NCBI RefSeq assembly: GCF_042665595.1
Contig: NZ_JBHTCT010000035.1
Span: 1 to 64,000 of the forward strand
Reading direction: 5' to 3'
Source: Bhargavaea changchunensis
Lineage (GTDB): Bacteria; Bacillota; Bacilli; Bacillales_A; Planococcaceae
Length of the DNA stretch: 64,000 nt
How positions within the stretch are numbered: the stretch's first letter is position 1; every line of letters begins with the position of its first letter. Under the pieces are notes generated by a model that saw nothing but the letters and a program-made list of their open reading frames with translations, made no database searches and was not told the origin of the DNA. This document shows, piece after piece, positions 32,329 through 40,970 of the stretch. Both the position numbers and the translations under genes were made by a program.

Positions 32329-33735
32329 ATGTTCAGTAAGCTATCCATCCGGTTGGGCCTGCTCCTGTTCAGTATTTTGCTTCTGATTGAACTTCTGCTG
32401 TATGCGGGGCTGTATGTCTCCTTGGCCGATGAGCGGGCCGATGAAGTCATCAGTCAGCTGTTGGCGCGTGGGAACACGCACCGGGATGTGCTTGAAGATC
32501 ATTTTGATGAATTGACACTCAACCATGTCATCATGATGGAATCGGCCTCTGTCTTTTCTGTCGTCGTTACTGACGGGAATGGCCTGGTGTTGGAGCGATC
32601 GGAAGAAGTAGCCCCTGCTTTGCTGGAATTAATCCTTCATTCCGATGAAGAACCGGTTTCCCATGCCGGAAGAGTGCTCCAATCAGGATGGCGAGATCAC
32701 GAATTCATCGTCACAGACAGTCCGTTGACCATTGAAGGCCGGCACAGCGGCCATGTGTATATGCTGGCACCATCGGCAATGATCCGGGAGACCGTCGGAG
32801 AACTGAGACGCCGTTTCCTGTCGGTCGGTGCTTTTTCAGTGCTTCTGACAATTCTGGTCATTCCGTTCCTGACCCGCTTTGTCACAAGGCCGCTGCTCCG
32901 CATGAAGCAGGTGACAGAACATTTGGCATCGGGTGGGCACCCTTCCGGTCTAGATACAGCAAGATCAGACGAATTGGGCGATCTTGCCCGCTCAATCGGC
33001 CAGCTGTCGAACGACCTGGAGCGGATGAGAAATGAACGGAACGAGTTTCTCGCCAGTGTCGCTCATGAGCTCAGGACGCCGATCACTTATATCAAGGGCT
33101 ATGCGGATCTTGCATCAAAGAATGGAACCGATGAACAGGCAAGAAAAGAATATCTTGTCATCATCCGGAATGAAGCCGGGCAACTGAATCGGCTGGTCGG
33201 CCAATTGCTGGATCTTGCCCGTTCGGACAGGCAAGGGTTCTCAGTCAGCTTGTCATCTGTGCATCTGTCTTCCCTTGCTGAATCGGTTTTGTCGCTTGTC
33301 CGTCCGGCATATAAGGACAAAGGGGTCCGGTTATCGTGCCGAATTCCCGATGACCTAACTGCAGATCTGGATATCGGCCGCTTCAAGCAAGTGCTCCTGA
33401 ACCTTTTGGATAATGCGCTGAAACATACGCCTTCAGGGAAAGAGGTTTCCCTGGAAGCGGTCCGGACTAAAAAAGGAATCCGGGTCTCGGTCGCAGATGA
33501 AGGGGAAGGAATTCCGAATGAAGAGCAATCGGCGGTGTTTGAACGGTTCTACCGTGTGGATAAGTCGAGGTCCAGGAAAAGCGGAGGAGCCGGTCTCGGG
33601 CTTGCCATTGTGAAGGATATTGTCGGGGCGCATGGCGGCACTGTCGCAGCTGAAAGCCGGCCCGGAGGAGGAACCGTCATGACGATCATATTGGAAAGGA
33701 GGAGAGGCGATGGTGCAAATCCTGCTCGTAGATGA
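32329..33735 (+). CDS. Sensor histidine kinase
   Basis: A 468-aa membrane kinase: helix 1 (about 8-30), a 130-residue extracytoplasmic sensor, helix 2 (about 165-187), HAMP, then EFLASVAHELRTPITYIKGY with the phospho-His, NLLDNALKHTP, DEGEGIP and GGAGLGLAIVKDI. AAGGGGAGAGG before the ATG. The kinase gene comes first and overlaps the regulator gene by 26 bases. Neighbours suggest a metal or envelope signal, which is inference. Confidence 0.9.
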   Translation: MFSKLSIRLGLLLFSILLLIELLLYAGLYVSLADERADEVISQLLARGNTHRDVLEDHFDELTLNHVIMMESASVFSVVVTDGNGLVLERSEEVAPALLELILHSDEEPVSHAGRVLQSGWRDHEFIVTDSPLTIEGRHSGHVYMLAPSAMIRETVGELRRRFLSVGAFSVLLTILVIPFLTRFVTRPLLRMKQVTEHLASGGHPSGLDTARSDELGDLARSIGQLSNDLERMRNERNEFLASVAHELRTPITYIKGYADLASKNGTDEQARKEYLVIIRNEAGQLNRLVGQLLDLARSDRQGFSVSLSSVHLSSLAESVLSLVRPAYKDKGVRLSCRIPDDLTADLDIGRFKQVLLNLLDNALKHTPSGKEVSLEAVRTKKGIRVSVADEGEGIPNEEQSAVFERFYRVDKSRSRKSGGAGLGLAIVKDIVGAHGGTVAAESRPGGGTVMTIILERRRGDGANPARR

Positions 33736-34396
33736 CGAACCGATGATGTTGGACTTGCTTCAGTTATATTTGGAACCGCATGGATTCCACTGCCTGAAGG
33801 CTGTCTCAGGAGAAGAGGCCTTGAACCTGCTTAGTCTTCATAAGCCAAACCTGGTGGTACTGGATGTCATGATGCCCGGCATGGATGGGTGGACGGTGTG
33901 CCGGGATATCCGGCAACGGTCTGCAGTCCCCATTCTGATGTTGACAGCACGGGGCGAGACAGAGGACTTGGTAAAAGGGTTGGGTATAGGTGCGGATGAC
34001 TATCTGACAAAACCTTTTGAAGAAGAGGAACTGGTGGCACGTCTCAATGCATTATTGAGACGTTCAGGCATGTCTTGTGTGCTTGAAACGGCAGGCCTGG
34101 TCTATTCGCGGGATTCATTCACGCTTACATACAGAAAGGAACCGATCCGCCTGACACCGAAGGAGTTTGCCTTGCTGGGTAAGCTGATGAGTGAGCCGGA
34201 CAGGGTATTCAGCCGTGACAGTTTGCTGGGACATGTTTGGGGATGGAATACGGAAACAGAGGGCAGGACGGTCGATTCACATGTAAGGAATCTACGTGAG
34301 AAGATTCGCCGCTCAGGCTTTCCGATAGATGATCATCTCCTCACTGTTAGAGGCGTGGGGTACAAGTGGAATCCGAGAGGGGACGGATACATGTAG
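33710..34396 (+). CDS. OmpR-family response regulator
   Basis: A 228-aa regulator: LLVDDEP (acidic pocket), LVVLDVMMPGMDGW (phospho-Asp), DDYLTKPFE (Lys) and a winged helix ending TVRGVGYKW. AAAGGAGGAG before the ATG. Pairs with the overlapping kinase. Likely targets nearby include the divergent DUF1541 gene and the ZIP gene. Confidence 0.92.
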   Translation: MVQILLVDDEPMMLDLLQLYLEPHGFHCLKAVSGEEALNLLSLHKPNLVVLDVMMPGMDGWTVCRDIRQRSAVPILMLTARGETEDLVKGLGIGADDYLTKPFEEEELVARLNALLRRSGMSCVLETAGLVYSRDSFTLTYRKEPIRLTPKEFALLGKLMSEPDRVFSRDSLLGHVWGWNTETEGRTVDSHVRNLREKIRRSGFPIDDHLLTVRGVGYKWNPRGDGYM

Positions 34397-34525
34397 GTGA
34401 CAGGTCGTGTAGGGGCCCAAGCGACAGGGGACAGAGGACCGGGTGGGTGGATCTTCGATTTCGAAATGGTATGGTACCTCGGCTTTGGGCATAAAAAATA
34501 AAAATGACTAGCGAAGGATGGGCTC

Positions 34526-35236
34526 TTGTCTTCTGTTTGGTTAACCGGCTCGATCGCCACCTTTTGGGGAATAGGAATTGGCGGCTTGTTCTCTTTCCTG
34601 ATCCATGGAAATAAGAGAAGTATCGGAACCATTTATTCAGTGTGTACGGGAGCGATACTGGGCTTGGCCAGTTTTGAAATCATTCCGGCAGCCCTGGAAA
34701 AAGGAAGCTGGATCACTATGGTCTTGGGGTTTTTAGCAGGAATGGTTCTATTCCTGCTTACACATCTCTTTTCGGATGTTTCCTTCCGGACTCTTAACAT
34801 GCCGCATATCAAGTCAGGCTTTTTATTGGCCATCGCCATTTCGATTCATAATATCCCGATGGGGATGACGATCGGCTCCATCCAACAAAGTGATCTCACA
34901 GCGGCCTTGTTATCCGCTGTTGTCATGCACAATATTCCCGAGGGGATGATCCTGTTTGCACCACTATTCCTGACCGGTTTCAGGATGATCATTCTTTTTG
35001 GTTTTTCCGCTATGGTTGCTGTCCCGTTTGGAATTGGAGCTTACATCGGCGGATGGATCGGGATAGAGAGTGATCTAATCTGGTCGTTTTTGGTTACTTT
35101 GTCGGTGGGCATGATCTATATGATTGCAATCAGAGAAATTCTGCCACAAGCAATCAGGCATTCCTCCCATGCATACAGTCTTGTGGTTGCCGTGATTTCT
35201 TTCCTCTTGATCGGGGCTTATCTTCTCTGGATATAA
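34526..35236 (+). CDS. ZIP-family metal transporter
   Basis: A 236-aa protein with about eight helices. AIAISIHNIPMGM and VVMHNIPEGM, the paired His/Glu motifs of helices 4 and 5 that form the ZIP metal site, are clear. Imports (or in some cases moves out) Zn2+ or other divalent ions. TTG start preceded by AAGGATGG. Lies between the two-component system and cadCA. Possible promoter elements in 34397-34525 were not resolved. Confidence 0.88.
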   Translation: MSSVWLTGSIATFWGIGIGGLFSFLIHGNKRSIGTIYSVCTGAILGLASFEIIPAALEKGSWITMVLGFLAGMVLFLLTHLFSDVSFRTLNMPHIKSGFLLAIAISIHNIPMGMTIGSIQQSDLTAALLSAVVMHNIPEGMILFAPLFLTGFRMIILFGFSAMVAVPFGIGAYIGGWIGIESDLIWSFLVTLSVGMIYMIAIREILPQAIRHSSHAYSLVVAVISFLLIGAYLLWI

Positions 35237-35261
35237 AGGAAGTACATGTTTCATTACTGAA

Positions 35262-35287
35262 GGCATGTCCTAGGGCATGTCTTTTTA
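35262..35287 (+). terminator. Terminator of the ZIP gene
   Basis: GGCATGTC and GGCATGTC pair (with G-U pairs, because CATG is self-complementary) around CTAG, then TTTTT. Confidence 0.6.
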
Positions 35288-35305
35288 TTATTTAGATATT
35301 CGTTT

Positions 35306-35361
35306 GACTATTCAGTTGAAGGATGCATACAATATTGATATTCAAACAAATATTAGAATGA
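35306..35361 (+). promoter_or_regulatory. cadC promoter and CadC-type operator
   Basis: TTGACT (35306-35311), an 18-base spacer and TACAAT (35330-35335). Immediately downstream, TTCAAACAAATATTAGAA (35341-35358) resembles, from memory, the TCAAATA-type operator of staphylococcal cad genes. CadC bound here would sit on the start of transcription. Confidence 0.65.
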
Positions 35362-35373
35362 GTAGGTGGGGCA

Positions 35374-35760
35374 ATGTCCGGGGGAAAAGCGGTTAATCAC
35401 TCCAAGGATTCCTGCGAAACGTTTAGCTACGATGAAGAAAAGGTCAGCCGCATCCAGGAAAAAATCGACCAGGTCAGCGGTGTCGAGATGATTTTCAAGG
35501 CATTGGCGGACGCCACCCGGCTGAAAATCGCCTACGCACTCACTTTGGAAAAAGAGCTGTGCGTCTGTGACGTGGCCAATATCATCGGCGCCACAACCGC
35601 AACGGCTTCGCATCATTTGAGGCTGCTCCGGAACATGGGGCTCGCCCGATACCGCAAGGAAGGCAAAATGGTGTTTTATTCGCTGGAAGACGATCATGTC
35701 CGGCAACTCGTGTCGATTGCAATGATTCATGAAAAAGAAGGGATCCGCCATGGAAGATAA
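35374..35760 (+). CDS. cadC: CadC-type ArsR/SmtB repressor
   Basis: A 128-aa winged-helix repressor released by Cd2+/Pb2+/Zn2+. ELCVCD supplies Cys63 and Cys65 of the alpha-3N metal site and Cys14 lies in the N-terminal arm that completes it. TTATASHHLRLLRNMGL is the recognition helix region. AGGTGGGG before the ATG. Its stop overlaps the cadA start by 11 bases. Expected to repress its own operon. Confidence 0.93.
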   Translation: MSGGKAVNHSKDSCETFSYDEEKVSRIQEKIDQVSGVEMIFKALADATRLKIAYALTLEKELCVCDVANIIGATTATASHHLRLLRNMGLARYRKEGKMVFYSLEDDHVRQLVSIAMIHEKEGIRHGR

Positions 35761-37855
35761 CCAGAACGTGTACCGGCTGCAGGGACTGTCCTGCACGAGC
35801 TGTGCTGCCAAGTTCGAGAAAAATATCCGTGCCATCGAAACCGTGGAAGATGTCCAGCTGAACTTCGGCGCGATGAAGATCACGGTCAAAGGCGACGCCT
35901 CGATCGAGCAGTTGGAGAAGGCGGGCGCGTTTGACGGAATCAAGGTGTATCCGGAACGTGAGCGGCTGGAGAAGCCGGAGCCGTTCTGGAAAAAACGAGA
36001 GAACATCGCTGCAATGATCTCCCTCGTGTTCATCATCGCCGGGTATGTCTCCGGTTTCCGGATGGGCGATGAGAGCCCGGTGACCATCGGATTGTTCGCG
36101 GCCGCAATCCTGATCGGCGGATTTGATCTGTTCAAGGTGGGGCTCCAGAACCTGACGAAACTGGAGTTCGACATGAAGACGCTGATGACGGTGGCGATCA
36201 TCGGAGCGGCGCTTATCGGCGAGTGGGCCGAGGGAGCGGTCGTAGTGTTCCTCTTTGCGGTCAGCGAAGCGCTTGAAGCCTACTCCATCAATAAGGCACG
36301 CCAGTCGATCAAGGCGCTTATGGAGGTCGCGCCGAACCGGGCCACGGTCAGACGCGGCACGGAAGTCATGGAGATCGACGTGGAAGATGTCCGGATCGGC
36401 GATGTGATGCTGATCAAGCCTGGTCAGAAGCTGGCCATGGACGGCGAAGTCATCCAGGGGCAGTCGTCCATCAACCAGGCCGCCATCACCGGCGAATCGA
36501 TCCCGGTCCATAAAGCGATTGGAGACGAGGTATTCGCCGGTACCCTGAACGAAGAAGGGGCGCTGGAAGTCCGGGTCACCAAGCGGGCGGAAGACACGAC
36601 GATCGCAAAGATCATCCACCTGGTGGAAGAGGCACAGGCGGAACGTGCCCCATCCCAGCAGTTTGTCGACCGGTTCGCCAAGTACTACACGCCCGCCATC
36701 ATGGTGGTCGCTTTGCTGGTGGCTGTCATTCCGCCTCTGCTATTCGGCGGTTCATGGTCCAAATGGGTGTACAGCGGGCTGGCGGTCCTCGTCGTCGGCT
36801 GTCCGTGCGCGCTGGTCATCTCCACGCCGGTTGCGATTGTGACCGCAATCGGGAACGCGGCGCGAAAAGGCGTCCTGATCAAGGGCGGTATCCACCTGGA
36901 AGAGACCGGAAAGCTGAAAGTGGTTGCTTTCGATAAGACCGGCACTCTTACAGAAGGGAAACCCGTTGTCACAGATGTGATCGGTTTTTCGAACATGGAT
37001 AATGATGAGATTCTCGGCGTTTCCAGAGCGATTGAGTCCTACTCGCAGCACCCGCTCGCTTCCGCAATTGTCCGCAAAGCTGAGGAGACTGGGCTTGCTG
37101 CATTTACGGCCACAGATTTTCAGTCCATCACGGGCAAAGGAGCAAAGGCTTCAGTCGGAAACGAAACCTACTACATCGGAAGCCCGAACCTGTTCGATGA
37201 GATTCTCCCGATACCGGAATCTGTATCCCGGCAGATAAAAGATCTTCAGAAGCAGGGCAAAACGGTCATGCTGCTAGGAACCGACCGGGAAATCAAAGGG
37301 CTTGTCGCTGTGGCCGACCAGGTAAGGAAGAGCAGTGCAGCCATCATCCAGAAGCTTCATAAGCTTGGAATCGAGAAGACCGTCATGCTGACAGGGGACA
37401 ACGAGGCCACTGGCCAGGCGATCGGCCGTCAGCTTGGACTGAGTGAAACAAGGGCAGAGCTGCTGCCCGAGGATAAGCTGGAGTCCATCAGAACCCTGCG
37501 CGGACAAAACGGAAATGTCGCCATGGTCGGAGACGGCGTCAATGATGCCCCGGCACTGGCTGCCGCCACGGTCGGGATCGCCATGGGCGGAGCAGGGACG
37601 GACGCCGCGCTGGAAACAGCCGACGTCGCCCTGATGGCCGACGACCTTGAAAAACTTCCATATACGATTGCTTTGAGCAGGAAAACACTGGCCATCATCA
37701 AGCAGAACATCTCGTTTGCCATTCTGGTCAAGATCGCGGCGCTGCTTCTCGTGGTGCCGGGATGGCTCACGCTCTGGCTCGCCATCTTCGCGGACATGGG
37801 CGCAACGCTGATCGTCGTTGCCAATTCACTTCGGCTTTTGAGATCGAAAGAATAA
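35750..37855 (+). CDS. cadA: Cd2+/Zn2+/Pb2+-exporting P1B-ATPase
   Basis: A 701-aa metal pump: N-terminal metal-binding domain with Cys15-x-x-Cys18, six to eight membrane helices, phosphatase motif TGES, Cys351-Pro-Cys353 in the transport helix, phosphorylated Asp395 in DKTGTLTEG, SQHPLA (HP motif), and GDGVNDAPAL. The features are those of the P1B-2 (Cd/Zn/Pb) class. The ATG at 35750 follows AAGGGAT; the longer open frame lies in the cadC end. Confidence 0.95.
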   Translation: MEDNQNVYRLQGLSCTSCAAKFEKNIRAIETVEDVQLNFGAMKITVKGDASIEQLEKAGAFDGIKVYPERERLEKPEPFWKKRENIAAMISLVFIIAGYVSGFRMGDESPVTIGLFAAAILIGGFDLFKVGLQNLTKLEFDMKTLMTVAIIGAALIGEWAEGAVVVFLFAVSEALEAYSINKARQSIKALMEVAPNRATVRRGTEVMEIDVEDVRIGDVMLIKPGQKLAMDGEVIQGQSSINQAAITGESIPVHKAIGDEVFAGTLNEEGALEVRVTKRAEDTTIAKIIHLVEEAQAERAPSQQFVDRFAKYYTPAIMVVALLVAVIPPLLFGGSWSKWVYSGLAVLVVGCPCALVISTPVAIVTAIGNAARKGVLIKGGIHLEETGKLKVVAFDKTGTLTEGKPVVTDVIGFSNMDNDEILGVSRAIESYSQHPLASAIVRKAEETGLAAFTATDFQSITGKGAKASVGNETYYIGSPNLFDEILPIPESVSRQIKDLQKQGKTVMLLGTDREIKGLVAVADQVRKSSAAIIQKLHKLGIEKTVMLTGDNEATGQAIGRQLGLSETRAELLPEDKLESIRTLRGQNGNVAMVGDGVNDAPALAAATVGIAMGGAGTDAALETADVALMADDLEKLPYTIALSRKTLAIIKQNISFAILVKIAALLLVVPGWLTLWLAIFADMGATLIVVANSLRLLRSKE

Positions 37856-37860
37856 AAAGA

Positions 37861-37901
37861 GCAGGCCGGGAAAAATCGAATGTTTTCCCGGCCTGCTTTT
37901 G
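37861..37901. terminator. Bidirectional terminator after cadA
   Basis: GCAGGCCGGGAAAA/TTTTCCCGGCCTGC, 14-bp perfect stem, A- and T-runs on either side. Confidence 0.9.
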
Positions 37902-37903
37902 TA

Positions 37904-38164
37904 TTATTGGACACCCAGCGCTTCCTCTGTGCAGGAGGAGTGTGGAGGATAGCCGAGTTCTTCGGCTTCTCCCAAAGTTGACTCCTCAATGAAATTGGTC
38001 GGTTCGGATTCCTCAAAACAGGAAGGTGCGATATACGTTTTATGGGTATGATCCAGGATGACTCTTGAATCTGAAGGGTCATCTTTGAGCCAATTAAAGG
38101 CCGCAATGGCCAGTATGATCAGCAAGATGAGTGACGTGGCCAGCATGATCACGTTATTCCGCAT
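37904..38164 (-). CDS. 86-aa single-helix membrane protein
   Basis: An N-terminal helix (VIMLATSLILLIILAIAAF, about 5-23) is followed by an acidic outer part with two cysteines (APSCFEES; HSSCTEE) that could form a disulphide. GGAGGAGG directly before the ATG. No family recognised. Downstream, 38165-38400 on the plus strand holds no gene I can support. Confidence 0.6.
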   Translation of the reverse strand: MRNNVIMLATSLILLIILAIAAFNWLKDDPSDSRVILDHTHKTYIAPSCFEESEPTNFIEESTLGEAEELGYPPHSSCTEEALGVQ

Positions 38165-38407
38165 GTTCCTCCTCCTTCAAGTGGGGGGGCGTTCTAAAAA
38201 CCCAGCATAACATGGCTTCTGTGTATAAGGATGTTTGTCCTCATCATGTTCGAAAACTGTCAAAAACAGTCGGGGAATTTAGCTTCCTGGTTCAGGGTTG
38301 CTGAAAATAAAAGTGGACTAAACAGTAAAGCTGACACAGAGTATGCTGGGAAAATGGTAAACTGATTTTGCAGAATTATTTATAAATTAAGTGAGAGAGG
38401 AGAAAAC

Positions 38408-38938
38408 ATGTTTCCGACCTTAGAAACAGATAGATTGCGATTGAGAGAACTGACAAAGGCTGATGCAGACGGTCTATTCGCCTGTTTTTCAGATGAACGG
38501 GTAACCCGATTTTATGGGCAGGAAACAGTGCACACCATCGAACAGGCAGAAGCTTTCGTTGATTTCTTTGCATACAGCTACAAGGAAAAACGAGGGATCC
38601 GCTGGGGAATTGAAGTGAAAGAGCGCCCGGGCATCATAGGGACGATTGGATTTAATGCTTGGTCCCCCAAACATAAACGGGCAGAAATAGGATACGAAAT
38701 TCTCCCTGAACACTGGAGGAAGGGTTACACCTTCGAGGCGATAACTAAACTCATCCAATATGGGTTTGACGAATTGGGCCTGACCCGCATCGGGGCTGTT
38801 GTATTTATGGAGAATGAAGCATCCAACCAATTACTTGCCAAAGTCGGATTTCAAAGAGAGGGCATTTTGAGAGAATACATGTACCAAAATGGAAAGGCTT
38901 ATGACACTTACGTCTATTCCATTCTGAAAAATAATTGA
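38408..38938 (+). CDS. GNAT acetyltransferase (RimJ-like)
   Basis: A 176-aa GCN5-type acetyltransferase: LETDRLRLRELTKADADGL opens, EIGYEILPEHWRKGYTFEA is the acetyl-CoA loop, and ENEASNQLLAKVGFQREGILRE closes, the ribosomal-protein-alanine-acetyltransferase pattern (YdaF/YjcK-like). GAGAGGAG before the ATG. GC is lower than the neighbours, so it may be acquired. Confidence 0.85.
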   Translation: MFPTLETDRLRLRELTKADADGLFACFSDERVTRFYGQETVHTIEQAEAFVDFFAYSYKEKRGIRWGIEVKERPGIIGTIGFNAWSPKHKRAEIGYEILPEHWRKGYTFEAITKLIQYGFDELGLTRIGAVVFMENEASNQLLAKVGFQREGILREYMYQNGKAYDTYVYSILKNN

Positions 38939-38945
38939 AGGCTGC

Positions 38946-38992
38946 AAAAGCAGCGGACGAACCTTAATCTGCAGGTTCCTCCGCTGCTTTCT
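38946..38992. terminator. Convergent terminator
   Basis: AAAGCAGCGGA/TCCGCTGCTTT with an inner stem GAACCT/AGGTTC. It overlaps the 3' end of the SMR gene. Confidence 0.75.
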
Positions 38993-39311
38993 TTCCGTTC
39001 GAATTCAAGAGGATGACGCCGCCGATGATGAGGAGCACACCGGCTATTTTCATCGGGCCGAACAGCTCGCCCCAGACAAGTGCGCCGAGCAGGGCGGTGA
39101 GGGCGGTCCCGATGCCCGACCAGATCGCATAGGCAAGGCTGAGCGGAACCGTCTTCAGGCAGAGCGAAAGACAGTAGAATGACAGTCCGTAAGCCGCCGC
39201 AACTCCGATGGTAGGGAGGGGGACGGTAAATCCTTCCGACAGCTTCAGCATAGCGGTGCCGAACACTTCGGTGACGATGGAGATGGTGAGGTAGAGGTAG
39301 CCTTTCATCAT
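38964..39311 (-). CDS. EbrB-like SMR efflux subunit
   Basis: A 115-aa, four-helix small-multidrug-resistance protein. The essential Glu is in ITEVFGTAMLKLSEGF (helix 1), and YAIWSGIGTALTAL matches the family core. A hydrophilic tail GKKAAEEPAD follows. Resembles B. subtilis EbrB. It overlaps the partner gene by four bases, so the two probably form a heterodimeric exporter of cationic drugs or metabolites. Confidence 0.85.
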   Translation of the reverse strand: MMKGYLYLTISIVTEVFGTAMLKLSEGFTVPLPTIGVAAAYGLSFYCLSLCLKTVPLSLAYAIWSGIGTALTALLGALVWGELFGPMKIAGVLLIIGGVILLNSNGKKAAEEPAD

Positions 39312-39631
39312 TTGGCACCTCCGGCACTCAGAAGGATGACGCCCGCGATGATCATTGCAAGCCCGGCTAACTTCTTGCTGTCGAAGCCTTCCTTATAGAC
39401 GATAACGCCGACCATTGCGGTGAGGGCGGTCCCGAGTCCCGACCAGACAGCGTAGGTCAGGCCGAGGGGAAGAGTGAGAAGTGTCAGCGAAAGGGCGTAG
39501 AAGGCGAAGCCGTAACCAGCGACGACTCCGAGAGTCGGCAAGGGCCTTCTGAATCCGTCGGTTGCCTTCAGGAGCGAGCTGCCGACCACCTCGCTGATGA
39601 TGGCAAAGAGTAATAATATGTAGGCATTCAT
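39308..39631 (-). CDS. EbrA-like SMR efflux subunit
   Basis: A 107-aa, four-helix SMR protein with ISEVVGSSLLKATDGF (helix 1 Glu) and YAVWSGLGTALTAMVG. Shorter C-terminus than its partner, as in EbrA. AGAGGTT before the ATG. First gene of the pair. SMR heterodimers usually need both subunits. Confidence 0.85.
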   Translation of the reverse strand: MNAYILLLFAIISEVVGSSLLKATDGFRRPLPTLGVVAGYGFAFYALSLTLLTLPLGLTYAVWSGLGTALTAMVGVIVYKEGFDSKKLAGLAMIIAGVILLSAGGAK

Positions 39632-39723
39632 CAGGTGAACCTCTCTTTCTTTCCATGTAAAACTCTATCAACGGGGTGCAAGTTTGGGAAGAAAAAGAGA
39701 TCGGAAGCCTTTTGTTTTTCAGG

Positions 39724-39754
39724 GCAAAAAAACCGGGAGCGTGTTAGCTCCCGG
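39724..39754 (-). terminator. Terminator of the sulphur operon
   Basis: CCGGGAGC/GCTCCCGG with a 6-nt loop; the plus-strand A7 gives T7 on the minus strand. Confidence 0.9.
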
Positions 39755-39779
39755 CAACAATTTTTCTTTGGGTGGTCCT

Positions 39780-40970
39780 TTATAGTGGAGGCAGGCCGAC
39801 CAGCGCTTTGCCGATTTGGTCCAATGCGATATTGTTTGACGGCGCCATCGGAATGCCGCCGCGTGCATCGCGGTAAAGCTTTTCGAAGATACCCGTGTGG
39901 TAACCGTAACCGCCCGCAACATCCATCGCCGTTCTGGCAGCAAAATCAGCAAGTTCTGTGACTTGGACCTTACATTCATTCACTTCAGCGGTGACATTAT
40001 TCAATGGCTCTCCCGCTTCATTTAATTCATCCAGATGGCGGGCGATGTCGATCAGCCATGCGCGGGAAGACTTGATGCGGATGGCGACCTTTGCAAGTTT
40101 GGCCCGGATCACCTGATGATCGGCAAGCGTATTCTGGAAACCGTGATTTTTAGTTTTCATCACATGATCGGTCGCTGCATCCAGCGCTGCCTGGGCGACT
40201 CCCAGCCAGACGGCATTCAAGCCGATGATGGCCGCGGAGTTTTGGTAGATGTCTTCCGGTGTAGCGTTCAATAAGTCGTTTTTATGAACGCGTACATGTT
40301 CAAAAGTGAGCGGGCCGCTGTGATTGCCCCTTACGCCCAAAGCATCCCATGGCTTGGCTGTAATTCCCTCATGACGGCCATCCACGATGAAATAGCTTTG
40401 TGCACTCAGTTCTATCGCATTTGCCGTTCCGGTTTGGGTCACATAGAAATCCGCCTGGCCGCCGCTTGTGGTGAACGACTTTGTGAGGTTTAAGATGTAC
40501 TCATCACCATCCTGGACAGCCCGGCTCAGATTGTACCAGACATGTCCGCCAGTGGACTTCTCGCTAATGGCGAAGGTCGTGATGGATCCATTTTCCCGTA
40601 CCGGAAGCAGCCAACGCCGCTTCTGGTCCTCGGTACCATAAAGATACACTTTCTCTGAGGCGGCGATATGCATGGTATAGACAAGACCGGTCGATGCGTC
40701 CGCCTTCGCAATTTCTTCCGCAGCAATTACAAATTCGGTATAGCCCAAGCCCAAACCTTTTAGGCTTTCATCAAATAGGATTGAATTCCAGCCTGCCAGG
40801 CCCAACGCTGTGAGGCTCTCACGCGGGAACAGGCCTTCCCGGTCATCCACCTTAACGTGGGGAGTCACATTCTGGGAAACGAATTCACTGATCTCATTAC
40901 GTACGGTCTGCAAATACCGGCGGTCATCGCGTTGTTTGTCGACTGTACTGATCACATGTACTCCCCCCAT
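39780..40970 (-). CDS. Acyl-CoA-dehydrogenase-fold oxidoreductase (SfnB/DszC group)
   Basis: A 396-aa flavoprotein of the acyl-CoA dehydrogenase fold: N-terminal helices, TTFAISEKSTGGHVWYN in the middle strand domain and DVAGGYGYHTGIFEKLYRDARGG at the C-terminal flavin region, which looks closer to true acyl-CoA dehydrogenases than its neighbour. Likely acts on the same organosulphur pathway. The ATG overlaps the previous stop (TAATG). A GTG five codons in, preceded by GGGGGGAG, is an alternative start. Confidence 0.75.
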   Translation of the reverse strand: MGGVHVISTVDKQRDDRRYLQTVRNEISEFVSQNVTPHVKVDDREGLFPRESLTALGLAGWNSILFDESLKGLGLGYTEFVIAAEEIAKADASTGLVYTMHIAASEKVYLYGTEDQKRRWLLPVRENGSITTFAISEKSTGGHVWYNLSRAVQDGDEYILNLTKSFTTSGGQADFYVTQTGTANAIELSAQSYFIVDGRHEGITAKPWDALGVRGNHSGPLTFEHVRVHKNDLLNATPEDIYQNSAAIIGLNAVWLGVAQAALDAATDHVMKTKNHGFQNTLADHQVIRAKLAKVAIRIKSSRAWLIDIARHLDELNEAGEPLNNVTAEVNECKVQVTELADFAARTAMDVAGGYGYHTGIFEKLYRDARGGIPMAPSNNIALDQIGKALVGLPPL

